From positions 62,001 through 126,000 of the forward strand of contig JAVXUO010002412.1 of NCBI GenBank assembly GCA_033065855.1: 64,000 nucleotides of DNA. The letters are read 5' to 3'. The DNA is from Escallonia rubra (taxonomy: Eukaryota > Streptophyta > Magnoliopsida > Escalloniales > Escalloniaceae). A program made the position numbers and the translations under genes. The notes below the pieces were generated by a model, which made no database searches, was not told the DNA's origin, and saw nothing but the letters and a program-made list of their open reading frames with translations. Below are positions 1 to 18,374 of the stretch, piece by piece (within the stretch, counting starts at the first letter, position 1; each line of letters begins with the position of its first letter).

Positions 1-7140
<7,140 letters not shown>

Positions 7141-8429
7141 TATCCTTTATCCCTTAAAATTAGCTTGTTCACTTCAGTTGTAGTCACTTGTAGTTATGAC
7201 GCACTCGGGTTTATGTAATTGTTGTATGAGGTATGCCCTTTGCTCTAGCCCCAGTTGCGGTTGAGCTTCTCATGTAAGCTGGACTATGTTAGAGCAGTTG
7301 GTCCAGATTGTGTTTGCTTTTCCTTTTTGAGTTGGGAAAGTAGACGCAAATAGGTAGCATTTTTTTTTTTTTTGGGGTCAAAGAGTAGCTAGCACTTATT
7401 TGGTAATGTTTTGTTGGATCAACACGCCTTTGAAGTTTAAAGCATAAGTTAAGAGACTGATTGCACGATTTCCCTACGTTCAGGGAAATGGAGAGCGTGG
7501 AGGAGAGAGATAGTATTGTAATTTGTAAGCAACCAAAAGGCTAACGGCTCAATCTCCAATAGACTCGATCAACCTCAAGGCCTGAACTTTCGAGCATATT
7601 TCATCGCACGTGGCAGCACATCAGGGTTTTAGTGGTACATCTTCTCACAGCATACTATAAGTAGCTACACTTTTGTTTTGACAAGTACTTAAGAGAATAG
7701 CATAAATAACGCAAGCAAATGTTATAGAAGTTGGACAGTCTGAGCTTGGTGGTTCATGACATGCCTTGACTAGTAGAAAGACCATCTAACTATGAGTTTC
7801 AAAAATTGAGGGGGTACATATTCGTTGTATATGAAGTAGAATAATGGAGGAAAGTATCCGATTGGAAAAAAGGTACACTTGGATTACGGATTATGCCACT
7901 TTAGTCCCTTGAACTATCCTTACATTCTTCATATGGTCCCTAAACTCCTATTTTTCTTACAATAGTCTCCTATTTTTGTTACAATAGTCTCTGTACTTTG
8001 TTTCGTCTTTAAATTAGTCCCTCCCTTTAGATTTTCAATTCGAAAAGGCCATATACCCGTCAAGGGGGCCATTTAAAAGGGCATTTAAGTCAAGCAACAA
8101 GCTTTGATCAATTTTCGTTGAGAGATGAAGCCACACAAACCAAACGAGACACCATATTAGGCTAGAGAAAAATCCTAGAACCATAATTCTTATGAAATCA
8201 CAATTTGGGAGAATAGAGAAGCAAATCAACAATGTTTGCTGTTTTAATCGTTATCCACAAAACAAAGCAACATTTGAAGATCAAGCAAACACGGATTATG
8301 TCTGTATGAAGAAAAAGCTTCGATCAAGAAGGAAAAAAAATTCTAATACCATAAGTTTGAATCTATACAGAATTTAACTTTCTAGGGTTATACAATTAGG
8401 TTTAACCATGTGCCTAGTTATAGTTTATG
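7141..8429. other. Ecdysoneless 3' flank, no gene seen
   Basis: The first few hundred bases are presumably the 3' UTR of the ecdysoneless gene. The rest is AT-rich with no recognisable coding stretch. Around 7900-8035 there is a block of 'GTCCCT...AACT'-type sequence containing two nearly identical 20-bp units (TCCTATTTTTcTTACAATAG type), the kind of text common in old plant transposon relics. No ends or target duplication could be fixed. Confidence 0.5.
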
Positions 8430-9470
8430 GTCTATTTGACATCATTTGCAGTTTTGATTTTCAGTATCTAAAAAAACTAAAACCAGTTTAGTTTTTATTT
8501 TTTTTACAAAAACAGTGTGATGTTTGATTGAAGTGTTGCTGTTTTTTATTTTTTTTTGTTTCTTTTTATCTATTCTCTCTATTAGGACACCACATCCCAA
8601 CATTCCTCCACCAACACATAACGTCGCTTAGCAAACCTTCACCACCTCCGACGACTTGGCCTTCACCGCCGTCGATGACAACTTGGCCTCCATAGTTAGA
8701 GGCACCATTATTGACCATTTAGTAAACTCGCGTTGGGCACAAAGACCTTCATCGCCGTCGACAACGACTTCGCCTCCGTAGTTAGAGGTACCATTATTGA
8801 CCCTTTTAAACCCCATATTTGACAGTGGTAAACTGACAGTGGGCAAGGAATTTGACGACTGATCATGGTGGTGGCAGCAGGAGGAATTGATGGTCATGGA
8901 ACAAGAAGAATCAACAATGGTTGCCTAGATATTTGGGCGGGTGGGTGGTGCCAGTGGTTATAACCACCGGTGGTGGTGCTCGTGTGTGGGGTAGGGGGAT
9001 GGGAGAAGAGGATGGTAATAGCCGACAGTGGTGTTGTGTGTGTTGTGTGGTGGGGGTGCGGATGAGGGATGGTGGCACATGGTGGTGCTAACTACCGGTG
9101 GTGGTGCTGCGTGTTTATGTGCTGGGGGTGGGGCGGAGGATGGTGGCACATGGTGGTGCTAACAACCGGCGGTGGTGCCATGTGTTTGTGTGGTGGTGGG
9201 GGACCACCTAAAGAAATCGATTTTGTTAAAATTGGCTCAAATATATATTTTTTTTTGCTTCTAACAGAGTTTGAAGGTTGGATCTCAAAACAAAAACTAA
9301 AACTGAAAATTCAAAATTCCAAAATAGAGTTTTAAAAAATAACCCCGCTTTAAAAACTGATTTTCAAAACTGAAGGGAAAAAAATTAAAAATTGTCTATA
9401 AAACAAGTTTTTTTTTTCTCCAGTTTACAAAACTGGAAAAAAAACTGAAAAAAAAAAAATAATAATAATA
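8430..9470. mobile_element. Probable decayed Harbinger-type element
   Basis: The left part (TATTTGACA, then TTTTCAGT, then ACAAAAACAGTGTGATGTTTGAT) follows the same order of motifs as the left end of the bounded element at 57826-58344, so the two are probably relatives. The right part has AAAACTGATTTTCAAAACTG-type text, also shared. No matching right inverted repeat or TTA/TAA duplication could be placed, so borders are approximate. The interior holds an 86-bp duplication (8662 and 8748) and a G-rich tandem array with a 71-bp period (9069 and 9140). No transposase is seen. Confidence 0.45.
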
Positions 9471-9937
9471 ACTTGGTCCCGGGCATACCCACAATGATTG
9501 GCCACCTTAGTCATTTGCTTTTGCATGTTTGCTTCTAACATACTTTAATTTGGTGTTTACTTTAAAACTAAGGATTTTTGCCTTGATACGGCGGATATAA
9601 CTTTTTTTTACGGTTTATGCTTGATGTTTGGCTTTATTTTGGCTTTTTGATGACTTTTTTTTGGTACTTTGACTATGAATTTGGATTCTTTGTCTGTATC
9701 AATGCCTTTGACAGTAAATAGGGATGGCAATTTAAATCCGATCCGGCGGATATCCGCCCCGCTCCGCCCCGTTAGGAGCGGGTTTTTTTGACTTTGATCG
9801 GACTACGGGGCGGGTATGGTAATTTTTTTTCAAACCCGCAGCGGGTTAGGGGCGGGTATGGTATTCTGTCCAATCCGCCCCGCTATCCGCCCCGGTATAC
9901 TAAACCTATGTAGCAATAAATCTCAGCCGTTCATCAT

Positions 9938-9940
<3 letters not shown>

Positions 9941-9986
<46 letters not shown>
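9941..9986. repeat. (AT)n microsatellite
   Basis: About 46 bases of uninterrupted alternating A and T inside the hAT element at 9719-10680. It probably arose or expanded within the transposon. Confidence 0.97.
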
Positions 9987-9988
<2 letters not shown>

Positions 9989-10571
9989 TTCATCCAAAAC
10001 CCTAAAATCCCAAATTTTCTCTCTCTGCCGACTTGCCCATGGCTGGCTCCCTTCTAATCTTCTCTCCGTCTCCACCTTCAGCAGATCTAGTCTTCTCTTC
10101 TCAAGTTCAGCAGATCTAGTCTTCTCTTTGTCTCTTCTCAAGATCCGTCTCCCTTCTAATCTTCTTTTCTCAAGTTCCGCGGCAACAAGAACAACAACGA
10201 ATCGCCGGAGATCTAGTCGGAATGGTCGCAGATCTGCCGTCGTGACGAGATTACAGGCGCCACCTAAAACTTCAACTGCCGGCGGCGACGGTAGCAGCTA
10301 TGGGTCCGTGTTCATGGCCCTATAAATTCCTCGACAACGGCTGGACAATCACGCTAAAGCACTGAAGCCTCTCCTCTCGCAAGGGCGCTGCCTAGTTCGC
10401 TTCGACATCGAGCTCCTCTCTCGCCTCGAGCACCGCAACAACGTCTCTTTCACTGGTGTCGAGATGATCCTCATGTGCGAGTACAGGGACGTGCGGGGCG
10501 GATCGGGGCGGGACGGGTTTTCTCAACAAATGTAGGATCGGGGATGGTATTTTAGATTTATGGCCCGGCAG

Positions 10572-10608
10572 CGGGGCGGGGCGGGGCGGGGCGGGGCGGG
10601 GCGGGGCG
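10572..10608 (+). repeat. (GGGGC)7 array
   Basis: Seven exact copies of a 5-bp CGGGG unit near the right end of the hAT element at 9719-10680. It is an expansion of the element's own subterminal CGGGGCGGG motif. Runs of four G at this spacing can form G-quadruplexes on the plus strand. Confidence 0.95.
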
Positions 10609-11018
10609 AGATTTCATGAGCACCGGGGCGGGTTCGGATTTTGTAAGATCCGCATCCGACCCGCCCCATTGCCATCCCTAACAGTAAAGCATGCCTCTGA
10701 CGGATGCCTTTTATATGATTTTTGTATTTAAATGGTCCCCCCTAAACATGTGTATTTGGATTCTATAAATAAATTCATAAACACGTCTTTAGTGTTAGAT
10801 AATGTTAGATATGCTAAGTTAAAGTTTTCGATAAGAAGTCATTAGTTGTCTTTTGAAATAATATTGTTAGGTTGAGATATTGATAGATAGATTTGAATTA
10901 TCTTCTTCACCAGTACATAGGTGCTTGTACTCGACCAACATTGGATGAATGAAATCCTATTTTATATTTCAATAATAAATACTAAATGCATAAAGAAAAC
11001 AAATGAAATAAATTATAA

Positions 11019-11640
11019 TCCTACTTTTGTGCAACTCCTAGGTCAGACCTGTTCACCATTGAGTTTCACCATGGTGGCATAACGAAACCGTTTTCTGTTT
11101 ATGCTTATACAGGGGTACACTGTGGATCATATTGGGTCTATGATCCTGACTTCTCGTGCTTGTGGGAACATGATAAGATCGTAATGCATCTAGGTCATGG
11201 ACGCCCATTTGGCTACTACTTTAGACTACCTAATGAGCCCTTAGAAACAGGTTTAATCTATATGGCAATTAATGACCTCGTAGTTTACATGCTTTCTTGT
11301 TTATCCCCTGATAACGTGATTGAAGTGTATGTTAAGCACATCTTATTCACTTTGATTAGAAAGTCAGGTGGGTTCTTCTAGTGGGGAAGCTTCAAGAAAC
11401 AGGGGAGCTAGGTGGAGTTCGAGACAATGGAAGTTGATCGATATCACTGGGATGGAGTTTGGTGCTGATGAGTAAGGTGACGATAACTTGAATGTATTGG
11501 AGGATGAGGGTGTTGATAATAATGGTGTCCCTGCAGCTGAGGTTAGTAATGTAGCTGCAGAGGTTAGAGTGAGTGAAGCTAAGGTTAATGGAGACAGTGA
11601 CAATGAGGATGGGGTTGTCGAAAGGAAAGATAGGCTTACA
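11019..11640 (+). pseudogene. MULE (Mutator-like) transposase N-terminal fragment
   Basis: A continuous reading from 11019 to the stop at 11379-11381 contains DLFTIEFHHGGI, then WVYDPDFSCLWEHDK, then YYFRLPNEPLETGLIYM and IEVYVKHI. This order matches the PB1-like N-terminal domain found in plant Mutator-like transposases. After the stop, the sequence to about 11640 is rich in GAG/GAT/GAC codons in broken frames, like the acidic linker that follows this domain. No SWIM zinc finger or DDE catalytic region follows: the solo LTR lies 0.45 kb downstream. The initiation codon is missing, so this is a dead fragment. Identity is from domain pattern memory only. Confidence 0.6.
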
Positions 11641-12859
11641 CGAGAGTAACTACCCTGTCAGTGAGGCTGAAGATTTTTAACCAAACCAAGTAGGTACCGA
11701 GTCAAGTCCTTTTGCTTTTAATCCAAACCAACATAGTTGTGTTACAACCCAAAACACTGTTGAGTCCTCTCACAACTTGAATGGCAGTATTGAGCCCAAC
11801 CCAAAAAGCGGTTGAACCCTTTCAAATTCCTCCAACAGTACTGCCCAGCCCAGAACACTGGTGAGGCCTCTCAAAATTCTCCTATTTTGTTGAACTCTGA
11901 GTATGTTTTGTTCAATCAGATAGACCGATGAGAGAAATTTAGGGAGCTTTGTGATGCCAAGAAAGTGGGTTTGCAATCGACGTGAAGGTGTCGCAATTAA
12001 TACAGTTCGAGTCAGATGCTAAGTATGCTGATGTGAGACACAATAAGGATGAAGTAAGGACATAGACCGAAGGCTTCCCAGACAAAGCCAAATGATGATA
12101 GTGCTGCGAGGGCAATGACGCAGGGTGAATACACGACGACAGTCACAGTCCGATGATTAGGTCTAGAGTCAAGGCTCTGTATGTTTCTCTCTATAGAATT
12201 CTAGAGTGAGAAGTGAAGGTGAGAGTGAGTTCTGTTCTTCTGTCCCGAAAATGAATTCTCAAGTCCCTATTTATTGGGGTTGATATGATGATGCCATCAA
12301 GCGACACATGGCATTCCTCGGGAGTGGCACGTCATCGAGGGGCCCACCTGTGTCGATGCTCTGCAGACTGTCGGATCGCAAATTCACCCGGCCTGCCCAG
12401 CACAGTGTCGCTTTGTCTGTCTAGAAACACTGGTTTTGCACGGCGCCTATGTGGCTAGAGAACCCCCATGATCTAGCCACCAGTCCAAAGCCCTTGCAGA
12501 GTCCCACAGAGCGTCAAGAGACGCCGGGGACCTGGCAGAAGTGGGGAAGACCCGATGCCCAACTGCCAGAAGGACTAGGCGCGATGTCCTCCAGAGACCT
12601 GCTCCCGTCTTGGAATGACTCCGAGGGTCATAGTCCCTAAGGGTGCCGATGAAAGCCCCTATTGCCTGAGCAAGTAGGCTAGTCACGCGGACACCCTGCT
12701 AGAGATAGTGTCCCAGAGGAGTCGCCTATCCCGATGCCTAACTGCCAGGTGGACTAGGCGCGATGCCCTCCGAAGACCTGCTCCGTCTTGAAGTGTCCTG
12801 GGGGTCATAGTCCCTAAGGGTACCGATGAAAGCCCTCAGTGCCTGAGCAAGTAGACTAG

Positions 12860-13400
12860 TCACGTAGATACCTGGCGGAGATAGTGTCCCAGAAGAGTCA
12901 CCTACCTGACGGGTCGATGTAGCATCCCGAAAGAGGCGTCTACCTGGCGGAAGGGGAGTCTTCGTGCCGAAGCACTTAAAGCTCCTTGACAGAGATAGTG
13001 TCCTGGAGGAGTCGCCTATCCTCGCAGGATGAGTCCTTGTACCGGAGCACAAGGAGCTCGTCAAGGTAGTATCCCAGAGGAGTCGCCTACCCGACCGGCA
13101 GAGGTAGCATCCTGGAGGAGCCGTTTACCTGGCGGAAGGGGAGTCTTCATGCCAAAGCACTTAGAGCTCCCTGGCAGAGATAGTGTCCCAGAGGAATTGC
13201 CTATCCCCGCAAGATGAGTCCTTGTGCCGGAGCATTAAGAGCTCGCCAAGGTAATATCCTGGAGGAGTCGCCTACCCGACATGCCGAGGTAGCATTAGAG
13301 ATGAGCCTTTTACCTGGCGAAAAGGAAGTGTTCATGCCGGAGCACTTGGAGCTCCTTGGCTGAGACAGTGTCTGGAGGAGTCGCCTATCCCCGTAGGATG
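12860..13400. repeat. 185-bp tandem repeat array
   Basis: The landmark TACCTGGCGgAAgGGgAGT begins at 12941, 13126 and 13311, exactly 185 bp apart each time. Each unit also carries GAGGAGTCGCCTA twice and a 'GATGAGTCCTTGT.CCGGAGCA' type block. The third copy is the most diverged and is incomplete. A partial copy precedes the first (about 12870). Upstream (12551 and 12732) a second unit of about 181 bp with GGACTAGGCGCGATG is duplicated once. Confidence 0.85.
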
Positions 13401-13563
13401 CTGCACACTCTGAGGAGTGGATCGAAGCATGTTCCACGACCAAGGCAAGGTGCGCATGGTGTGGTGAAAGGATGGACCAAAGCAGGGGCGCGGTAGCGTG
13501 ACAGGATGCCAGGAGGCGTGATTGTATAAGCAGCGTGACTAATGGGCGCGGCGGAGTGTGCGG

Positions 13564-13830
13564 TGCCGGGGGCACGTGATATGGAAATAGCGCACGGGTA
13601 TGGCAACAAGTGTTGCGGAGTAAGTCGTTGTGCCGGGGTGCGTGACATAGGGACTGCGCATGGGCACAGCGACGGGTTTCGCGGAGTTGGACATCGTGCC
13701 GAGGGCACGTGAAGCGGAGATGGCGATCGAGCGCGGGCGACAAACATTGCAGAGTCGGCGCGCGGGCATAGAGGCATGCATCTCTGAGACGGCACAGCGC
13801 AGGCGGCAGGCATCGCGGAGTCGGTGCCTA
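13564..13830. repeat. 66-67-bp tandem repeats
   Basis: Units beginning TGCCGgGGgcaCGTGA start at 13564, 13631 and 13697, with weaker copies on both sides. Each unit holds a short GCGC/GGGCA block and ends in GCGGAGT. Identity between copies is moderate, so the array is older than the 185-bp one next to it. It lies in the same putative LTR. Confidence 0.7.
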
Positions 13831-13999
13831 GACGCGACGGTCCAAATGTGCGCAACCGGCCAAAGCAGTCCGCCGATCAGGGCAGCTGGCTAACCTAGGC
13901 CGGCCGAACAGTGCAAGCCAGCTTGCTCAGGAAATAAGCATGGTCCCAGCTGGATGGATTCTCGGGGACACACTCTCCTTCAGAGTCCTGCTACTGTCA

Positions 14000-14504
14000 A
14001 AATAACCTCTTGGTAGACTGGGCAGGATACAAACTTCTCCCAGTAACTAGCAGAAAATCCAGAAAATACTACGGACAGTTTACCTGAAGATGAAACCATC
14101 TTGGTTGACTTATGGTTGCCGGCCAGAAGATTGAGCTACAACAGATACTGACACATGTTCCTTGGCAGCCATAACCATGCAGATATTTTGCTCTAACTAC
14201 GTGTAAAGATGAGTTCAGTGCACTTCAATATATACTTCCGGCGATCTCCTACTACTCCTCCTTTGACTTTGGTTGGAGAACAGAGATGTTTACGCGTAGC
14301 AAAATCTAGCGTCTACGCTGATTTATTAAGGAATTTGCTCACATAGTTGCGCCATCAAGAAACAGATTGAAGAGAGTTTTGCTCTAAACCCAACTACGAA
14401 TGTAACTGGACTAGTGTCCCATAATTCTGGTTAGACTCAATAATTAAGTTACAATTGCCCCTAAATCTACAAATTAAAAGCAATAAATATATATGTGATG
14501 AGAA

Positions 14505-14547
<43 letters not shown>

Positions 14548-15647
14548 AGAAAGCATAAGCTTTCAAGGATTCTTTAGAGGGAAAATAATCCTATACTGTA
14601 CAACATTTATGTTGTAATAGTTTTAGTGACAAAAGATTGTCCGTAAAAGTATTTTGTCGCTGTTGTTAAAAATTATAATGACAACATTTTTGTCGCTAAA
14701 ATACATTTAATGACATTTTTCTGTGACAACATAGAATCCTAATCTCTTTGTAGAAGGTTACATCATTGTTAGTTATCTAGCTATGTTAGTTAAGTTTTAT
14801 AAGCCCTGTGGTCAATTGATTATAGACCGAGTATTTCTTTTTGATAGTTCATCTTTGATTAACTTTACAAAACTAATATGGGCTAAATTAGTAGCCCTAT
14901 ATGATTTCAAAATAATTTTTAGAAATTTTAAAATTCTACTTAACGAACATACAAACCCAAAATTCATGGTGAATCAAGGATCTAGTAAAAACTAGATCTG
15001 ACTATTGTATCTCTAAACACACTCTTTTATATGAAAACAAAAAATCATACTCCGTATATAGTCAAATTATAAAAATAACATATGAGGTTTAGAGAGGAAA
15101 AAAAAAGGATGCTGCAATGAATTTGAACTTCAAGTAAAATAAAGATGTTATTGCCTTTTAACATAAATCTTACATTAGTATCCATAGAATAGGTATTTTC
15201 TATAATCCTTATGATAGATGAAATATAGGCAACTTTTTGTTCATCTTTTGAATGGGACCTCCTTGAGGCCAATCAAATCCCTTATTTTTATATTAATTAT
15301 ATTTACAAGAATAATTATAGTTAATTAGCAAGTCTTATATACTTTAAAAACCAATTGTGAGCATTATGATATTATTTACCAAAAAAAAAAAAAAAGCATT
15401 ATGATATTTCAAGATAAGAGAGAGAATAATGGATGGAGAGAGAGATATTAAAAAACCGAAGGGCAAAGATAGAAAGACAATACAAAATACTTTCAAATTT
15501 AGAAAGAAAGCAGTAATTTATGAACGATGATTGTGAGACAGAAAGAGTCAATTTTCACTCAGCGAGATGCATAGTCCTACCAGGTCACTTTTGTAAGATG
15601 GACTTTTCACGGAAGCCCATGACTTATCTTTCAGTTTTCCAATAGAT
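14000..15647. other. Intergenic, no gene seen
   Basis: AT-rich sequence with no recognisable coding region. A stretch at 14600-14740 has several GTCGCT/AGCGAC motifs in both orientations, and similar motifs recur at 16740-16890; these resemble transposon subterminal repeats but no element ends could be placed. Confidence 0.5.
14509..14540. repeat. (AT)n microsatellite
   Basis: About 32 bases of alternating A and T followed by a short GT run. Confidence 0.95.
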
Positions 15648-15650
15648 TAA

Positions 15651-16683
15651 TGGTGTGTTTGATAACACAATTAAGCACTTAAAACTAAAAAATTTCAATG
15701 ACTTAAAATTAAGTGCATTTGATAACCAACTTTTTCTACCACTTAAAGTAATAAGTGGCAAGTCAATTAAAGGCTAATATTTTAAGTCACTCATAACTGA
15801 CTTATCACTTATCACTGAAAACGCAAAATGGTAGGCATTAAAATATTTAACCCATAAGTGACTAATTTGCCCTCAATAGCTCCTTATTTGCCTCCTCTTC
15901 TTCTCGATTGTTTCACTGTCCCTTCTTCTTCTTCCTCCAGATTGAGCCGAAGCAGCAATCTTTTCTCACGTACTCTCCAACCACAATTGCAGCTACGTGA
16001 TTTCTTTGTTTTCTCATGGTGCTTATTATATGGGTGTTGCTTAATTTGTGGCTGGAATTAGAATTTTCTTAATGCTTATCACTTAATTTTAAGTGAGATG
16101 ATTAAAATGTAACATAATTTTACATAAAAAATAATTATCATCATAATGATGCCTCAATTAATTTAGTGGCAACAACGCCTCTACCACACTACAATCACTA
16201 CCACAACCATGATTCTCTTTTGCTACCACCACCACGATTCCCAAGATCTAGCCGCTACCACCACCACAAGGAAACACGACCTCCACCACACCATTACCAC
16301 CGTCATCAAGTTTATGTCTGCCAAAATCATCTAAATATCCACCACACTACACTATCGTAATTGTCATGTCGCTGCATATCGCTAACACCACAATTACCAC
16401 TTCACGCACCACTACCACCACCATTGACACTTTTTCGCCACTGCTGCCGCCACCACCAACACGATTTTGGCCAGAAAAAAAGTTATAAAGTACATTAATA
16501 AATGCATAATTTTGGTAAAACGGATAAATTTGTGAATGGAACAATTTTCAGACATTTGCTTTTGGTTTACCAAACATGTTAATTTATTTTTCAGTAAAAA
16601 TTCAGTTGCTTAAAGTTTTCAATTTTATAGATTCAGCGCTTAATGTTTTCAGCACTTAAATTTCAGTTTTATCAAACAACCCC
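15651..16683. mobile_element. Harbinger-type non-autonomous element
   Basis: The ends TGGTGTGTTTGATAA and TTATCAAACAACCCC are imperfect inverted repeats, and each is flanked by TAA (15648-15650 and 16684-16686). A 3-bp TWA target duplication is the hallmark of PIF/Harbinger transposition. Inside both ends are CACTTAA/TTAAGTG repeats. The 1-kb interior has CCACCA-rich text and no transposase. Confidence 0.7.
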
Positions 16684-16686
16684 TAA

Positions 16687-17415
16687 GGCTTAAAAATCCA
16701 ATTCTGTGGGACCGGATTGTATGAATATTCCTTCAATCTCGTATATAGTGATAATTAATAGTCGCTAAATATTTTTAATAATTTTTCTGCCAACACTTTC
16801 AGCGACAATTCTTAGCAAAGTGTTTTTAGCGTCATTAAATAAAAGCTACTGGAGACATTTAGTAACCATTGATTGTCGCTATATAGGGGGTAGGAAGAAG
16901 ATTCCTTCAACTAGGGTAGGAGCCAAATTTTTTTCTTTGTACGTGGCTGATATCATTCAAACTATTGACTTTTATTCAAAATGTTGTGATATGTCTAATA
17001 TTTTCTCATCGTGTAATAGTATTCACATTCTTTTTCTTAGTTTTGAGAAATGAGTCCATATCTTGAAAGTGACTTTTATTTGGAATGTTATGATATGCCT
17101 AATATCTTCTCATAGCATAACAGTATCCAGATTCTTATAGTTTTGAGGTTTGAGTCCACGTCTCTAATTAAAATCTTTTACTTTACCTTAGTGATTTTTA
17201 CTTTTGGTGAGCTGGCTCGACCAAGCAGAAGTGCAAGTTATGTCAGGTATTAGTGGGTTAAACCAATCCAACCCAGAAAATATTAGTTTTTGACCAAACT
17301 GACCTCCCTAATGACAAAACTGGGTTAGAATGGTTGGTTAAATATTAATCATGGTTTTATTGAGTTATTCTTATCTAAAGCTGGTAGTTTGTTAGTAAAT
17401 ATTGTAAGTAAGAAC
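16687..17415. other. Intergenic, no gene seen
   Basis: AT-rich, without recognisable coding sequence. It contains a small direct repeat (about 16975-17035 and 17075-17135, both with ATGTTGTGATATG/ATGTTATGATATG and TTCTCAT) and further GTCGCTA motifs at the left. Confidence 0.5.
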
Positions 17416-17805
17416 CACCACCAACCACCACCACCTACTATCGGACACTTGTCGTCGAACGGCCAATCGTGACCACCCGCCACCGACCACGATTGTTGCC
17501 TACAACCGACCCCTAGCCACCCTCGCCTCTGCAGGCAGTCACCAACAACTTACCGCTGCCACCTCCAGCAATCACCGCCGGTCATCACTATCATCAACCG
17601 TTTACCACCGTTTTATCTTTCATTTAAAATATAAAAATAAGATAACTTTATTTTTATTAACATATTTAAACCCAACTGACCCATCAACTAGGACCCACCC
17701 AAGTTGCACACAAGCGACTTGATACAGAAAAAATTGAAAATATGAGGAATCTCCACGAGAAAGGCAAATTAATTCCAAACGTGAACCTTAGGAAATGAAT
17801 AAGGG
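17416..17805 (+). repeat. Direct repeat copy 1
   Basis: This segment recurs in the same orientation at 18375-18745. Shared landmarks, in order, are TAGCCACC, GCAGTCACC, ATAACTTgtCGCTGCCACC-like text, ATCAACC, AAACCCAACTgACCCATCAAC, AGGACCCAcCCAAGTTGCAC, and ATCTCCAC..GAAAGGCAA. Divergence is substantial, so the duplication is old. No protein is recognised in it. Confidence 0.75.
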
Positions 17806-18374
17806 TTCAGTTTTGGGCCCCCCCCCCCCCCCAATCACCTGTACCGACCGGTACAAGTGATACCTGTTGAGAATTACGTACCGCCGAGATATTATGTTTT
17901 CTACCGATTCCTTAAAAAATATAAAAGTTACAAAATTTGTAAATTGACCATATAAAGACTAAATAGAAAAAAAAACTCTAAGTTCTTTTATATCAATTAA
18001 AGGCTCTGTAGCCTCTTGTTCATACAATTCACTTAGCTTTAGATTTACTTCATACCTGAAAACTTTGATCATATTCTTTCATCTATATGATGTACTGTTT
18101 TACATACATGTGCGTGAGCATAAACACCCGCACACACATAAAAATAACTTATTCTTGAATCCAAATACGTTATTATTGAACAAACAATTTATTTTAGAGA
18201 AGGTATGAGTAAAAAAATATATGTATATCTTGTTAATTCGCCAATGAGTAAATATTATAAATGTATATTATTGATGACAAATTTGAGATGGTACCGAGAC
18301 GGGATTGGTACCGATACATACTATTTCATGAAAAAAAAAAGGATACGCACTTTGGTACGGTATTCATAACTATG
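17806..18374. other. Spacer between direct repeats, possible transposon relic
   Basis: The spacer opens with a run of 15 C (17818-17832) and has GTACCGACCGGTACAAG near its left end and GGTACCGAGACGGGATTGG near its right end. The two ends share ACCG/GTACC motifs, which suggests a decayed insertion, but no inverted repeat or target duplication could be fixed. The middle is AT-rich. Confidence 0.35.

Larger units (their letters stand above)
9719..10680. mobile_element. Non-autonomous hAT element with perfect 8-bp target duplication
   Basis: The element is bounded by the 13-bp perfect inverted repeat TAGGGATGGCAAT. It is flanked on both sides by ACAGTAAA (9711-9718 and 10681-10688), an exact 8-bp target duplication as expected of hAT transposition. 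GC-rich CCGCCCCG/CGGGGCGGG repeats fill both subterminal zones. The interior has a long AT microsatellite, CT-rich sequence, and a GC-rich 54-codon open stretch (10332-10493) that looks like a captured exon. It has no transposase. The exact duplication suggests a fairly recent insertion compared with the element at 1573. Confidence 0.9.
12096..13999 (-). mobile_element. Probable solo LTR with tandem-repeat-rich U3
   Basis: Read on the minus strand, the block starts TGACAGTAGCAGG and ends GCACTATCA, the TG...CA ends of an LTR. Flanks are TTATTT and TCATTT on that strand, a 5-of-6 imperfect target duplication. Near its 3' end, about 180 bp from the terminus, lies CAATAAATAGG, a TATA-like box, followed by a C/T-rich leader, as at the U3-R junction of an LTR. 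Nothing like a primer-binding site or gag follows the end, so a solo LTR is preferred over a full element. The upstream two-thirds (U3) is GC-rich and filled with two separate tandem arrays, listed apart. The family was not identified. Confidence 0.55.

Noticed and set aside
13201-13893. Several overlapping long open frames on both strands
   Set aside because: They are produced by GC-rich tandem repeats in the putative LTR; their translations are repetitive and match nothing.
14600-14740. CACTA-type element from GTCGCT/AGCGAC motifs
   Set aside because: No CACTA/CACTG ends or 3-bp duplication could be found around the motifs.
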